A DNA stretch of 64,000 bases, from the NCBI GenBank assembly GCA_963969595.1, contig OZ018413.1:5112711-5176710 (forward strand), given 5' to 3'. Under the pieces are notes generated by a model. The model saw only the letters and a list, made by a program, of their open reading frames with translations, was not told where the DNA came from and made no database searches. The position numbers were made by a program, and so were the translations under genes. This DNA comes from Neckera pumila. Lineage: Eukaryota; Streptophyta; Bryopsida; Hypnales; Neckeraceae. This document shows, one piece after another, positions 1 through 12,544 of the stretch. The number at the start of each line of letters is the position of its first letter. Positions within the stretch are counted from its first letter, which is position 1.

Positions 1-741
1 ACTTTGAAGCCGCCTAACTTTTGCACACAGTATCCTAACATACTTCGGAGCACTTGACTCCCCTTGCAATTGATAATAAAGATTTGCTCACGGAACAATA
101 AAAATAAACAAGAGGAACTATACCCAGCGGTAAAGTAACACACTCTAGCATCCAACACCTTGAACAACATATTCCAGTATTCAATTCGGAAGCTCTCAAA
201 ACTAGGTTGAGAGTATTGCATTCGATTATAACAAACCAAATATGACAATACTCGAGGAACTAAGCAAAATCGAGTAGTCAGCTTGGCTATTAAAGATAAA
301 CACACTGTCTGGTGCTAAATTGTCATCAAAATCAAGGGAATCAAAACTAAAGGAAATATCTCCAATTTCTGGACAGTAAGGCATTCCAACCGCAGGTACT
401 CGGCTACACTACAAGCCAAGCTGATCGACAATTTTAGCATACATCATTCTAAAGAAATGCTGAAGTTACAGTACTTATCAATTAAAGATTCTACCAACTA
501 TTGTGTACTCTTTAGTCGTCTGCCACTCTGTCTTCATTTGAAGCACCGAAGGATGCATGAGAGGGCCCAAGTCATAATTCAAATCCACAACTTCATTCGA
601 TAGTCGTCACTCGGCATACTATAGAACTGCAGAAAAGTCCCATCAATGAAAATTCTTTGAGACAGTGTACGAACATAATATAATACGATTCTTAACAAAC
701 AAGATGTAGAAACACGACCAAAGGTGACAAGCTAACTCATT
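1..741. other. AT-rich flank, no gene recognised
   Basis: I see no exon chain, family motif or clear repeat here on either strand. It could hold the 3' flank of a gene beyond the left edge, but nothing in the sequence supports that directly. Confidence 0.4.
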
Positions 742-825
742 GTGCTTCGAAAGTGTCCCTGCGGAGAGCAAGACGGAGCACTGAAGACGACAACGCACAA
801 TGAAGAAAACAGGGGAGATGGCGGG

Positions 826-886
826 GTTGGTATGGCGGGACTGGAATGGCGCGGGGTTGGTAGTGTCGGGATTGATATGGCGGGAG
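826..886. repeat. Imperfect GGCGGGATTGGTAT-type tandem repeat
   Basis: A short G-rich array repeats units close to ATGGCGGGACTGG about four times (ATGGCGGG, ATGGCGCGG, TTGATATGGCGGG variants). It lies upstream of the kinase gene, in its presumed promoter or leader. The open frames crossing it have low-complexity translations and are not convincing proteins. Confidence 0.55.
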
Positions 887-892
887 AGGATG

Positions 893-1010
893 ATACCCTT
901 TATCTACAAAGCGGGTATCAATCGATGATCTGGCAGTTGGAGAATGATCGTCTGAATGTTTTTGTCTGTCTGGAACGTGGATCAATACCCTTCGTACCCT
1001 AAACGGGTAT
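893..1010. promoter_or_regulatory. Two GATACCC/GGGTATC hairpins upstream of the kinase gene
   Basis: GATACCC is followed 14 nt later by GGGTATC. About 80 nt downstream ATACCC is followed by GGGTAT. Two such short inverted repeats occur within 120 bp upstream of the proposed kinase start. This could be a paired protein-binding site or an RNA structure in the leader. The symmetry is directly visible; a regulatory role is inferred. Confidence 0.35.
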
Positions 1011-1363
1011 CAGGAGGGCTTCTCACTGTCTGTGAGAATGTCCGACTGCAGGTCGAACGATGCTTTCTAGATTCTTTCCACATTGGGGTACCGGTCGCCG
1101 CCCGAATCATCTCTTCGACTATCGGTCGAACGTCCTCCGACCACAGGTCGTCCATATTTTCTTCCTCACGACGACTATCGCCCTGTGTTGCATATCAGCG
1201 TTGAAACACACTTTTGCAGAGTAATTTGCAGCTCCTTCATGGAGCTTCCGCGTCGAGCACCACGAGCGACGACCGATAGTGGCCTGGTGACTTCAAAGGT
1301 GCGAAAGAAGACACCACCGAGGATTTGAATTCTGGCTCTCTTTGCCGACTTGAGCGCGATACG

Positions 1364-4300
1364 ATGGCCTGGAGCGATGTCGAGGATGTGGATATCTCCA
1401 AGGGCATCTACGTAGTGTGCGGCCAACTCTGGTCTGGTAAAGAATGATCACCTCGTGACGAAAGTCTTTGCGTTTTTTCGAATTCGATCAGATCTTGGAT
1501 TCCTCGTTTGATTTTTGGTTTTGTTAATTTTTTTTTGGAAAGTGGTGACGGACTGTTAGGCTTCTGCGGTTGCATGAATTGTAATCAGATTTCGTTTCCA
1601 GATTTGTGCATGATTTCGCTTGTAGCAGCTTTAGAGGTATTACCAGCGGTTTTTAGATGCGGTGGCTGGAATGAAATGTGTGTTGCAGTTTGTTTCTAGG
1701 CGTTTTTTTGTTCGCGAGTATTTTCCACATTGCAGAATTGGTGCAGTTAGCATCCTTTTAACCCCTACCGGACCTAGAAGCCCGAATTAGGCTTCAATCT
1801 TTTAACGAGGTTTTGAGTAGGCCATTTGTGGACTTTTTTTAGTCCAGTTTCTTTTGTATACTTAGAATTGATTAACGCATGCAATGTTCTTCACTGATCC
1901 TGGTATCAAGATTTTTGATAAAATTAGTCTGTTCTGTGATTTTTGGTCTTGAATTATAAGCAGATTTGCAATGGGGAATTGTAATTGAGTAGGTCAAGCA
2001 CAGGGAGACCTCGCCATTGAGTTCTTTGAATTGTTTTACATTTTAATAGTGACATAAGCATCTTGCAAATGCAAGTGCAGGTACTGTACATGATTATGCG
2101 GAGGTATCTTGATGATTTGCATCATGCTCCAAGATCAATCTCCCTAGGATATTGTCTAGGGTTTACTGGATAATTTTACTGGAAATTATCTGGTAGTGAT
2201 ATCAAATTTGGCCTCATCTTTTATTTTATTTTTCAAAATTATTTTGGTCAGTGGTATTAAAACGATTAATTCCATCGGTTAATGGAAATACTCACCTGAA
2301 TGAGTTAATTTAATATTGTGAGTTCATAGTCTTTTAAAGTTTAAGATGAAGGAAACTTTGAAGAACGTAGGGGAAGGAAAATGGACGCTTTAGGGAGCGG
2401 ACATATGCCTCCTTGAAGAGCAGGAATTTGTGTTTTCCTTTTATTACTCTCAATGATCTTCCATAGAAAATTTTACTTGATCCTATGCAGCATGAGAATA
2501 GGAGATGTAGAGTATAATTCACCTGTTCAAGAATTCGTTGAAGAATGCAGTGCTTTGCAGATGTTTTTCTATTGTGAACATTGTTGAGAGTGGTCACCCT
2601 GACTCCAAATATCATGTACAGTGGGTCCCCGGTACAAGTTGCAAGCGCACGTTGGTTCAGGCTCTTATGGGGATGTGTGTCGCGCAGTGGATTTAGAATT
2701 TGGCCAAGCTGTGGCACTCAAGGTGAAATCTGATCTCCTATGCTGTGTAAATGTGTGGGCCTGTCTCTCTGAGAATGGTAGTGCTGTAGTATGAGAATTC
2801 TGATCAGAGTTTTATAAGTTTTTGACAAATTTTAGAAGTTTTTGACATATCACTGTTTTTTTCTTCTTTGAGGTTCAACAGAGAGTGCCAGACGTATTCT
2901 TTTGCCAATTGCTGGCCAAACGTGTGCTCCGGGAAGTATGCATTATGCGGCGCCTTATATATCCTTATATCATTTCATGTAAGTCCTCATACTGGGAAGC
3001 GAGTACTACTGGTGCTGACCAATGAAGTGTGGAGGTAGTTGTCTATTTTTTTACATTAGTGTGTTGGTAACAAGCAGGTCACTCTATTTGCAGACACTCA
3101 CTAGTAGAAACGTATATTTATCATTTGTCTCTTCAGTACAGTCCTCTGTCTAATCCTCACAGATTGAAAAATTCGCGAAAAGTATTTAACAATCTTAGAA
3201 CACCATTATCCCTATTGCCATATGTATCAATTCTACTAGACAAAAAATCTATTCTTTGGAATGATGGCCCAACATACTAATATTGCTTTTAAAACATGAC
3301 TCATTTTTATTGGAAGGTAAAATTCCCTTCTTTTTCAGACCATAGCTTAGTCTCTCTTCTTGAGGTAGAGACAATAAATGTGTTGATACCCAAATGGGAT
3401 TGACATTGCAGTGACAGATGTGTTCACAACAAAGAATTTGGAGAAACCCGACGCGACGGACTTGTATATTGCCACTGAATTTGCGGAATGGTATGATCCG
3501 GTTCTTAAAAATTATTTGATCGTAGTTCTAAATTTTAGAGACTTAACACCTGAAGGATATTCTAGGAAGTCTGAGCGCAATATAATTAGTAGGTTTTATG
3601 TTAGAAATTGCCTTATATGGCATTACAATTAGAAGAAGTTTACTGCGCTTCTAGAATGCCTCAGGGTGGCTTCTACTAGTGTTATGGTTGTGTTGATTTT
3701 GAATCATCTTTTTGAGTTGGAATCGTGGATCAACAAACATCTAATTACAAGCTAAATGTGTGCAAAATTGTGAGTACTATCAGTGGCGATTTGTACCATC
3801 AAGAGGAGCCTATGTCAGCAGAAACGGTTCGGGCTCTCATCTGGCAGCTGCTTGTATCAGTTCGCTACATGCATGCCTGTCATGTGTGGCACAGGTAAGT
3901 AATACTCGGTAAACCCTGCTTTAGAACTTCAAGGGGCCAAATTTGTGAAACGGTTTGGTTTTCTAAATCTACCATAACATTCTTGAACGGATGTCCTAAA
4001 ACTTTAGGCTCGTTTGGGCTCATTTGCTAATTCAAGAAAGAACCACGATATTCAAGATGCTCCATTCTTATAACATATTTTTCCTTAAATACACATCCTC
4101 TTACGTCTTGAATAGTTAAGATCTTCGAGAAGGAAGCCCCTGACATCAATCACTTCCAAGAGCTCCCTGACAGTAGCTCTTGGGTTGACACTTGCGAGCT
4201 AGCAGAAGTAGCATGTTCTTGCACACCATTCTTAGCCATATTGATGGAATCCGAATTATATCTTGTTTCTTCAAATGTTGTCAGACAAACGTTAAGCTAG

Positions 4301-7300
4301 GTGCACTTTCTAAAGAATTAAAGATTGTTATGAATGACTTCGTGACATAGTAAATTTTTTGGTCCGCACGACAAACGTGAGACGTGGGTCTAACTGTGGC
4401 AGGGATATCAAGTCTGAGAATGTTCTCCTTACAGGAAAGTTGCAAGCTAAGTTATGTGATTTTGGGCTTTCGCGATCAGCTCTTGAGGTGCGTGGAATCT
4501 GCAAGCTTTTTTTCATGACCTAGAGATATCTTCTTTACATTACAGAATTTTTTTGCAATTGTGGTCCCTAAGTTCCCAAGATTTTGATTGCTTATTAGCC
4601 AAAAAAGCCAATACGCTTATCAAGCTTCAAAATCTGTGCCAGTCAGATATATTTTTTTGTCATGTCGTGTAGTCTGCCATCATACAAAACCAAAGTTCTT
4701 ATGGGGTCTTGCAATAGGGAATACAAGGAACTAAATGGGCCAATTGCCTATTGTCTTCTGAGGAAGTTGTATTTGGGACTCATGTCGGCGTTCCATGTAT
4801 TTTCATCTCGGAGCGCTTTTAGTAACTAGATGATATATATTTATGCTCTGTGTTTCTACTCAGACTTCAAGTTACATGGATGCGAAACCAACTACCGGGC
4901 GCAGGAAGCGACCCGTTCTGACCAGACAATACACCAAGACAGTAAGTGCAGTCATCATTGACCCAATGTCCACTTCTGATAATCAACAACCTAGATTTTG
5001 ATTAGAGAATGCATTTGGAGAGTTCTATTTGGACATGTAAATTGACGAAATCCTAGATAGACTTATAACACAACTTCTTATTCGTGTTCACGCTAGCTTA
5101 ACCCCTAAATACCATTGGCCAAAAGGAGTTGCTTTCATATTTATACCAGTTGAAAAAGATCTTTGAGAAAGGTTCAAGGAAGACAACAAAATGCATCAAT
5201 AGAACGAAGGAAATGCTTTCCGTTTTTGAGCGATAGAAACACGTTTTGGAAGCCACTATAGTCGACTATTGACTTCTAAAGTGGACTTTCTACTTTTAGC
5301 TTAGGCACTGGGGTTTTTAAGAGATTCCACAAATTGTCTTTGCACAGGTAGTTACTCCAAGCCACCGTGCACCCGAGGTGGTTATGTCTCAAGGCCAATA
5401 CACATCTGCGATTGATGTGTAAGTTCAAACCACTATTTGATTGCGTCTCTTAGCCATTCAAAGGCACTTTGACTTCGTAGAGTCCGCTCTTCTTGTGCAA
5501 ATTTGTATGCCATGCATGCTTATAACTTTGCCTGAGATAAATATTTGTCTACGTGTCAGACACCCTATCTCCTCAGCCATCCGTACTTTTGTTATTTACC
5601 TAGAATCTCCGACTCTTTTCAAAATATGTTCATTTATTGTATCTACCACTTTGAAATCATTTCTTGTTTCGTATGCTCCTGATTTGTGTGTTTCAGGTGG
5701 TCAGTTGGTTGCATCTTTTGGGTACGCTCGTCAAAACCAGTTAAACTTCCTGATGTAGAGTTTGAAATAGGCGTTCTTGAATCTTCTCATTACAGTATAT
5801 TGAGATTTTGTCAGCTGCGTTGGAAAGTTTGAAAATGAGGGGGTGAAACCAATCCCTAGTCAGAACAGTTTCTAATGCTTGTCCTTTGGTAGTGTTTTGA
5901 CCCGATATCATGTGAACTTATTGACCTGGTAGATCTTATCCATGAATCATTCGAATGATTCACATGTGGCATGTCCAGCTACTCAAATGCTGTACGCGTT
6001 TTCATGTGATTCAGGAGCTTCTGATGCGGCAAAGTAATCAACACCGTGGTCTTCAAACGAAACCTCTTTTTGGTGTGCGGTACGAGTTCAGTCCTTGTCT
6101 GTTGTGTAATCGTCTTGAAGATGCTGAGCTTTTGTGATGTTCTGACTGTTCCACCGCTATAGTTTTCGGATTTGTAATATCCTGCTTTTTTCTCAAAACG
6201 AAGGCAAACTTTAGACCAAGGAATGACATTTTGGAACTTGTACCAGGAATCTGTTCAAAGCTATGATTGTAGAAGTACAAGAATTCATTATTATTGAGTC
6301 GGGAAAAATTTAGCTTTACTATCTTAATCTGTATGTTTGTTACATTCTTATGGCTTTAACTGCTTTGACATCCATCTGCAGTGGAGAACCAACCACTCCA
6401 TTAAGAGGTGAATCGTATAACAGCGATATTTCATCAGAGCTACACGATCAGGTGCCACTATAGAAGCTGCCCTTGCTCTGCATTGATTTGGTTCATGTCA
6501 AATGAATACCTCTTAAATGTAGACTCTAAAGTGATTTTGGCCATTACAGGGATGGGGAAATGATGATTAAGTAGGTCATTAGTAGGGAGATCTCCACATT
6601 GATTCCTTAAATATGCTGAAATATTGTGAATTGAATACTCTAAATAGTGACATAAGTATCTTACATGGAGGTACGAGTAGGTGATTACTGGAGGTTTTCC
6701 TAGTGAATTTGCTCATGCTTATCTTCCCTGCCCATGGTTAGTTTTTCTGTAATGTTGTCTATAATTCTTTACACTGTCTAATTTACACTTTGAACCATGA
6801 TCTTGGTGTTTTGCATTAAAATCTTTCGTTGGCCACATCCTTCACTTGTTCTTCGTTGCATTATAAGCGAAATACTCTTTTGGGGCTGACACTTCACGTT
6901 ACAGTTGGATGTAATTTTCAACGTGATTGGCACTCCTTGCTGGAAAGACATCGAGAGTGTCCCTGGCGAACATTGGCGAGCGTACCTGAAGAAGGTACCA
7001 GGAAGGGTGAGGCCTCTTAGCCCATTCTGTCTTGTGTTTGTTGGGGCAAGAATTTTCCGTTCCGCAGGGTTAAGGTAGAGGATACTACGGTATATACGCC
7101 CCTTTAAGCAATGTTTAGGGGTGTGATTCTTGGAAGGTGTGGAGAGATCTTTGGGTACAAGAACCAATTCTGTTTTCACCAAATTTTTATCACTGCGTAT
7201 GAATTTCTTATGTAATTTCAATGTTGGAGGTTGTAGACTACTACAAGTGACAGTAGACAACCTTATTTCCATTCAAAGATCATTTGTCATATAGACATTT

Positions 7301-10300
7301 ACTTAAGTCACCCTTACACCACTTTCTAATAAAACCAACCAAGTGCACGATAGATGAGTTGCTGTCAGAAACAAAGGTCAGTGTCGGCGAAAGGACCAGG
7401 CTACTAACGGTTTTAGTATCCTCTACATTACTCTAAGTTTGAAAAGCTTCATCGTCGTTTGAGTTTATGGGTTCACTCATTCGTCACAATTCAGGTTATC
7501 TGTTGAATCTTTGTTGAAGTTGATACAACATTGATACTTCATACTCGCAGTGATATCCGCTCTTTTTAGTGTTTACTTTTCGCAACATCTGTTCTGTCGC
7601 CACTTGTAACGCATCGAAGGTCTTGATTAGGAAGAGTAGCTTACCTTATAATCATTTATGCTTTCAGGCAGGAAACATTGTGAAACAATTATCGGGATTA
7701 GTGGATGACAATGCGTTGGACCTACTGCAACGAATGTTGGCATTCGCACCTCAACGACGCTGCTCGGCTGATGAGGCTCTCTTCCACACTTATGTGAGCA
7801 ATCTTTCTTTTCAGATTCGGATTTTCTTGGTATGTAGCGAGAGGTTCCACATTTTATGAATCTCAAACTTTTACAATCGTTTACTTAAACTTTGTGACTA
7901 ATATGATTTACAGACTGCAAAACCCACGAACTTGAATTGATTGATTGAATTATTGGAGGAGATATTGGGTACTAAAACAATGTTGAAACAATCTTCGTAA
8001 AATTTAGTATTCCATTCAGAGAACAGATATTGGGGTTTCATGATGCGAATATCAAAAAGCCACGCAGGGTTTCATGACTTTGTGAGGTAGGTATGATTTG
8101 AAATGATTGCCTGAAGACATTGTTGCGTCTGTCGTGATTTTTCTGGCTTATAAAATAGTCTCGTCCTGTGGGTTGTTGCAGTTCAAGGGTATGAACAAAT
8201 CGCTAGATGTCTTGCCGTACCCGTCAGCAGGAAGGGGACCGTCGACTCTGCCTGACAATCCAGTCTGGAAGACTACCGAGCCTGCCGTTGCCCTTGGCCT
8301 ACTGGAGGTAAATATTTCGTCTTTAGGTGGTAAACACACAATACAAGAAGCGTGGGCATAAGGTGAAGGATACTATTTGCGTCACTATAAGCATTTAACC
8401 AATATGTAGGAGTGTGCGTGAACATAAGACTGGGAGAGGTCACTTTGGCTTTAAGAGCCAAATCTGTTGAGATTAAATGTCTATGAAATTTTTACTCGAT
8501 TTCATAAGTGGGAGGCTGTGGACCACTACAGGAACAGTGGACAACCCCATTTTGCATTGAAAGAAAAGGTGTCAGTATAGGAGTCAGACGGGATCAGGTC
8601 TTACTTATTTCAGTATTTCTCTACGGTGTTCTTTGCCTGGAACGATAATCCTTGTGCTTTTTCGCCTGCAGAGAGAACTGGAAATGTCAGCCAATCATAT
8701 GGATGGCGGCAAGGTAAAGCTAGAGCAATTGCTTCAATGTGAAGTAGAGCAGCAGCAGAGGCTGACCAATCTACGGCGAGAAACTCTTCGCAACCTTGCA
8801 ATCAAGGCATATTTTGATCGCCCAGTCGTTGTGCAGCAGGTAATGACAGCTTGTCCAGATTTTTTTGTGGCAGAGGGGTAAAAGAATCTCGAGGCCACGT
8901 TAGATGGCACAGGTTGAAGCAACAAGCTGGAAACAACAAGGCTCCTATATTTGATTGTTGCATTTGTTTAATTTACCTCGTTTCGTTCAATGTCAACTTT
9001 ACACTGCACTAAAAACTGTATCCAGCGTCACCTACACTAATTGATTTTAAAATGCTGTAAACATTGACTCTTGATGAATATTTTTACCAACTATGTTTAT
9101 AGAGATCCTCCCTTGCATAGTATTGGTATGTATGCTTTTGGTAATAATATGCATCTTTCGTAATAAGATATAGCCTTGAGTAAGTAGTTACATTAAATAC
9201 AGTTTTTAGTGTAGTCCAAATAACGAGAACGAGGAAATTTAGAAGTCACTTATTTTGACTGCAGCCACCACGCGAATTCCAACTTTTTCCGTGTGCAACA
9301 TCTCGAGCCAACGACTACTCGACAGGACCATTAATGAGTACTCCAGAGAATTGGGCTGTGGAAAGAGGTGGGGATCAGGAAAGCCAGGGAGACCCAAGCA
9401 GGGCTTCGAATGGTTCTGAGTTCTCTCAGCCATCTGGTCCAGTAAGTATGTCATATGACAGTGCTCCTGTTCTAGAGGACGAACCGCCATCTGCAAAGCG
9501 GTCCAGGAGCACCAGGATAAGGTATGATACAAACTCCTATGCGTTTTGTTGTTTTTCAATTTTGCTTAACCCTTGAAGGTGCAGGATGTGACATTCCTTT
9601 AGTTGTAATAGCAAGCCATTTCAGTTGCTTAGACTTCAAAGTGTTAAACCCCTAAAGGAGCAAGGATTTATGGGTTGAAAATGGCCAAATTTGATTGATC
9701 ATATTGTGAGTTTATCATGATTCTTATGGGGATAAATTTTATATCACCATAATCATTGACGAACATTGCATGTATTTATCGAAAAATAAATAAATTTGGA
9801 CAAAAGAGATCCTTTAATGATCTATTCAAATTGCTTAAAATTCATGAATCCGAATTTGTGCCTCTTGGCTCTTTAGACGTTAGCACATACGTAAGTAGAC
9901 GACGGAAGCATGGGTTCCCAAACATGGTTCCTTGAGAATGATGAACCTGCACAAAACAGAGTTACAAGAGGTTTTGTAGCTTATTCATGTTGTAGATGTT
10001 GCTTATTTCATGTTAGGGACTGGGGCTCAGTTTTGGAGTAACAACAATTAATGTACATAAGAACCTACTTAAACTTTCCCATTTCAATGTAGATGTAACT
10101 TGTATTGATGCAATTGATCTCCTCTCATTTGGTCCTGAGCCAACAAAACTTGCAGATTGCCGAGGATATCTGCAAGTTTTGTTGGCTCTAGATAGAAAAG
10201 GAGGAGGTTTTGCTTTGACAAAAGCTACATGTGAGGAAGTTTGAGTAGGACTTTACTTGAAAAAGCAAGTCAGAGCTTTTTCTAGGGTTGACACTTGTTT

Positions 10301-10320
10301 TTGGCAGAAGATGTCAATGA
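1364..10320 (+). CDS. Divergent MAPK-like (CMGC) protein kinase, 17 exons
   Basis: In-frame joining of 17 exons gives 551 aa. Exons: 1364-1436, 2622-2722, 2873-2978, 3412-3490, 3784-3894, 4403-4487, 4864-4941, 5348-5418, 5697-5721, 6015-6079, 6382-6451, 6905-7006, 7668-7793, 8182-8307, 8672-8839, 9265-9521, 10308-10320. Visible motifs are the glycine loop GSGSYG (36-41), ALK lysine 58, HRDIKSEN (156-163), DFG (176-178), APE (219-221) and IDVWSVGC, then the MAPK-like LDVIFNVIGTP and LLQRMLAFAP. The kinase catalytic residues are intact. The activation segment is about 46 residues from DFG to APE, with a basic GRRKRP stretch. It reads T-K-T where MAPKs have TxY, and TPSHRAPE instead of TRWYRAPE. 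The C-terminal third looks disordered and ends in a basic AKRSRS segment. First and last exons are inferred from matching splice phase only; the core is secure. Its pathway is unknown. Confidence 0.85.
5943..5962. repeat. Perfect 20-bp palindrome in kinase intron 9
   Basis: TGAATCATTC is followed directly by GAATGATTCA, a perfect dyad with no loop. It lies about 50 nt upstream of the acceptor of exon 10. It may be chance in AT-rich intron DNA or a dimeric protein site. Confidence 0.5.
7071..7430. mobile_element. MITE with TAAGGTAGAGGATACTA ends inside kinase intron 12
   Basis: The left end TAAGGTAGAGGATACTA is mirrored by TAGTATCCTCTACATTA on the right, giving a TIR of about 17 bp around a non-coding 360-bp core. 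The ends start with TA, which suits a TA-targeting (Stowaway or mariner-like) element. Related sequence, including an internal ACAGT(A/G)GACAACC segment followed by a CATTCAAAGA or CATTGAAAG variant, recurs at 8359-8600, 29041-29110 and 32930-33222. It lies wholly within one intron, so the reading frame is not disturbed. Confidence 0.65.
8359..8600. mobile_element. Degraded copy of the TAAGGTAGAGG MITE in kinase intron 14
   Basis: The left end TAAGGTGAAGGATACTA and an internal block around 8505-8560 (GTGGACCACTACAGG, ACAGTGGACAACCCC, CATTGAAAG) match the element in intron 12. The right end is not clear. Two copies in introns of the same gene suggest local transposition or tolerance of this family within genes. 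Confidence 0.45.
10137..10188. other. Perfect 21-bp hairpin in the last kinase intron
   Basis: Arm 10137-10157 (GAGCCAACAAAACTTGCAGAT) is the exact reverse complement of arm 10168-10188, separated by a 10-nt loop. The pairing stops abruptly on both sides. A perfect 21-bp stem could be a young small-RNA hairpin, a templated-repair inverted duplication or a minimal transposon remnant. The surrounding intron does not resemble the other repeat families here. Confidence 0.7.
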
Positions 10321-12544
10321 GCTGAAACAATTGTTGCATATTTTGATACCCAAGTGCAGGCAAGGACCTTTCGATATGGAGGTGAATCGTCCTGACGTAC
10401 AATACAAGCAGGCAGGAGAAACTATAGGTACTAGTGAATCCATTTCAGGGGCGCGAGCTCTAAAAGGCAGAGGTTAAAATGCCACTGCTCATATTATCTG
10501 TGATCAAATTTTTTTTAGTTGTGTATAGTCTCACCTACTTTAATTTGTTCAATTTGCATCATTTGTGGTACGTTGAATTTTGCTCTCCTCGCGTTAGATA
10601 GAATCCGTTAGTGTTCAGAGCGTCAATTTGTCTTATCCCTACAAGGGAATCCTTAGCACTCAAATTTAGAGGGTGCATGTTTATTTCCATTAGAGTTTCA
10701 GTCATGAATATACCTTATTTGGGGGATTTTGAACTAATATTTTCTCGAGTTTGAAGGCCCTTCTGAGAACCAATTGCTCCATCATCATACTCACAAGCAA
10801 TTTCTGTAAATCCATCCCTTCAAAATGCAATCGCAATTTTTTGAAGGATTTATTAGTATTGCTGTATGCATTGTGACCATATTGTTGGTGTATGTTTGAG
10901 TGCATAGTGAAAAAATACTGCAGTACCCCTTCCCAAGAATTTTCATATTTCCGGGAGGATGTAGTGGTTGAATCTCAGGGTTGCCCAACAAAAGATATGT
11001 CTGTATATCTTGCATCCATATTTGTGTCCGCATCAAAATAAGTATTGTATGAATATTTGCATTCACATGTATGTATTTATTGGCTTTATTCAAAGGGTAG
11101 ACTATGGCATCAACTCTAGTTTCAAAATGTGAGTTTTCAAATCCTATCTAGAACCACATTCACATTGCAAAATTGCGATTAGGGTTTGGTTGGAGTGGGG
11201 ATGTGGGGTCTAACTCAATTAATTAACCTACAATAAAGCCTCACATTTACATAGTTTCTGTACCCATAGACATATGTGTACAATTTTGTAATAATTTTTT
11301 ATTTTTATTTTTTTCATAATTGCATTGGACGGGTGCAAAACTCGCAGCCTTTTGAAGGGCTGAAATTTTTCCTAATGTAGGTTACAAACCAATTTTGCAA
11401 AAATGTTAGGAGCCATTGCAGCAAGTTTGGAAAACCTTCATAAGCATATAGTCTTGAATTTTCAATTTGGAGAGGTATCCATCCATGCTTTAAGTTAGTC
11501 TGTTTGTTTTGTTTTATTTTGTTTGTTATGATAAGATCTCCTGGACTGTGCGTCCTCCAATTGCGTTCTTGATACCGTCAAAAAGCCTTTGGCAAGAAGG
11601 ATTGTATATGCTTTATTTTGTGGCATTTGGACCTATAGGGTGAAAGTTATTGATTTTTGAAGTGGGAAAATTATTGCTTCACCTATAGTGTGAAAGTTAT
11701 TGAAAAATGGAAGCAAACAAAGTGATGGGCAATGAAGCTTGAAATCAGTTGCTATAGAAGTCCTTCTAGGTTTAAAGAAAACACGTTTACTTGAAAAAAA
11801 CTTCTAAAACTTCTAAATCTTTTTAAAGGAGCTGCACATTGCAATGGGGGATTCACTCTCAGAGGACATTGTTCACAAGTTGTAGACTACTTTAACCCTA
11901 GAAGGTCATGCACGGTCCTATCACCAAGGTAGTCAATCAAACATAAAAAAAATTCTAAATGAGTAGTTGCATTTTTCATTTCTATATTTTTCTAAGGATC
12001 ATTCATTGGACACTTTTTGTCCTCGACCTATTTTGGGGCTAGAATATCATATACAATAGGTTGAATGTATATATGCATGTTGAATGATAGTTTTAATAAA
12101 GATTTCATTCATTAGAAATTTTATATTTAGACTTTGACATTTTTTCTATAGAAATATTTTTTTAAATTTGATTTTCACAAAATTCAAAATTTTAATGATA
12201 ATCATATTTTCATGAACCTAAGACAAAAGTGGTAAACTTATTGATTGGACTTTGGCTCATAGAGATTGCTAATGAAATTAAATGCTTTACAACTTGAAAT
12301 ATACTATATTTGAAACTTAATAATTTTATTCTTTTAATCTCAAGAAACTTTGAAGGAAGTTGTATTTTTCAATTGTACCAAAAACTTTAAAATTCTTGAG
12401 CTAATTTCTTCAATATGATTTAGATTTGCAAATATATCATGGTTCAAAGAGTGCAAGAATATCAACTTTGAAATGTGGTTTCCTCTCTGAAAAAGAAAAT
12501 AGAATGTTTTTTGCTCATATATAGTTGCTAAATAGAGTACAGAA
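10321..12544. other. AT-rich intergenic DNA, no gene
   Basis: No exon chain or family motif is seen. About 80 bp near 11325-11405 (GGTGCAAAACTCGCAGCC, GAAGGGCTGAAATTTTT) is related to 39705-39770, so this includes an old dispersed repeat. The rest looks like decayed non-coding sequence. Confidence 0.5.

Noticed and set aside
3411..3632. Read-through of kinase exon 4 as a longer coding segment
   Set aside because: Ending the exon at the GTATGA donor (3490) and joining 3784 gives the expected TEFAECGDLYH kinase sequence with correct phase; the read-through part is not kinase-like.
5098..5310. A possible complete TTAA element in kinase intron 7
   Set aside because: The left end TTAACCCCTAAATACCA is convincing, but the candidate right end near 5310 is too diverged to support a paired terminus.
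6778..7272. A 164-codon minus-strand frame
   Set aside because: It overlaps kinase exon 12 and a MITE on the other strand and shows no family signature; it is antisense to real coding sequence.
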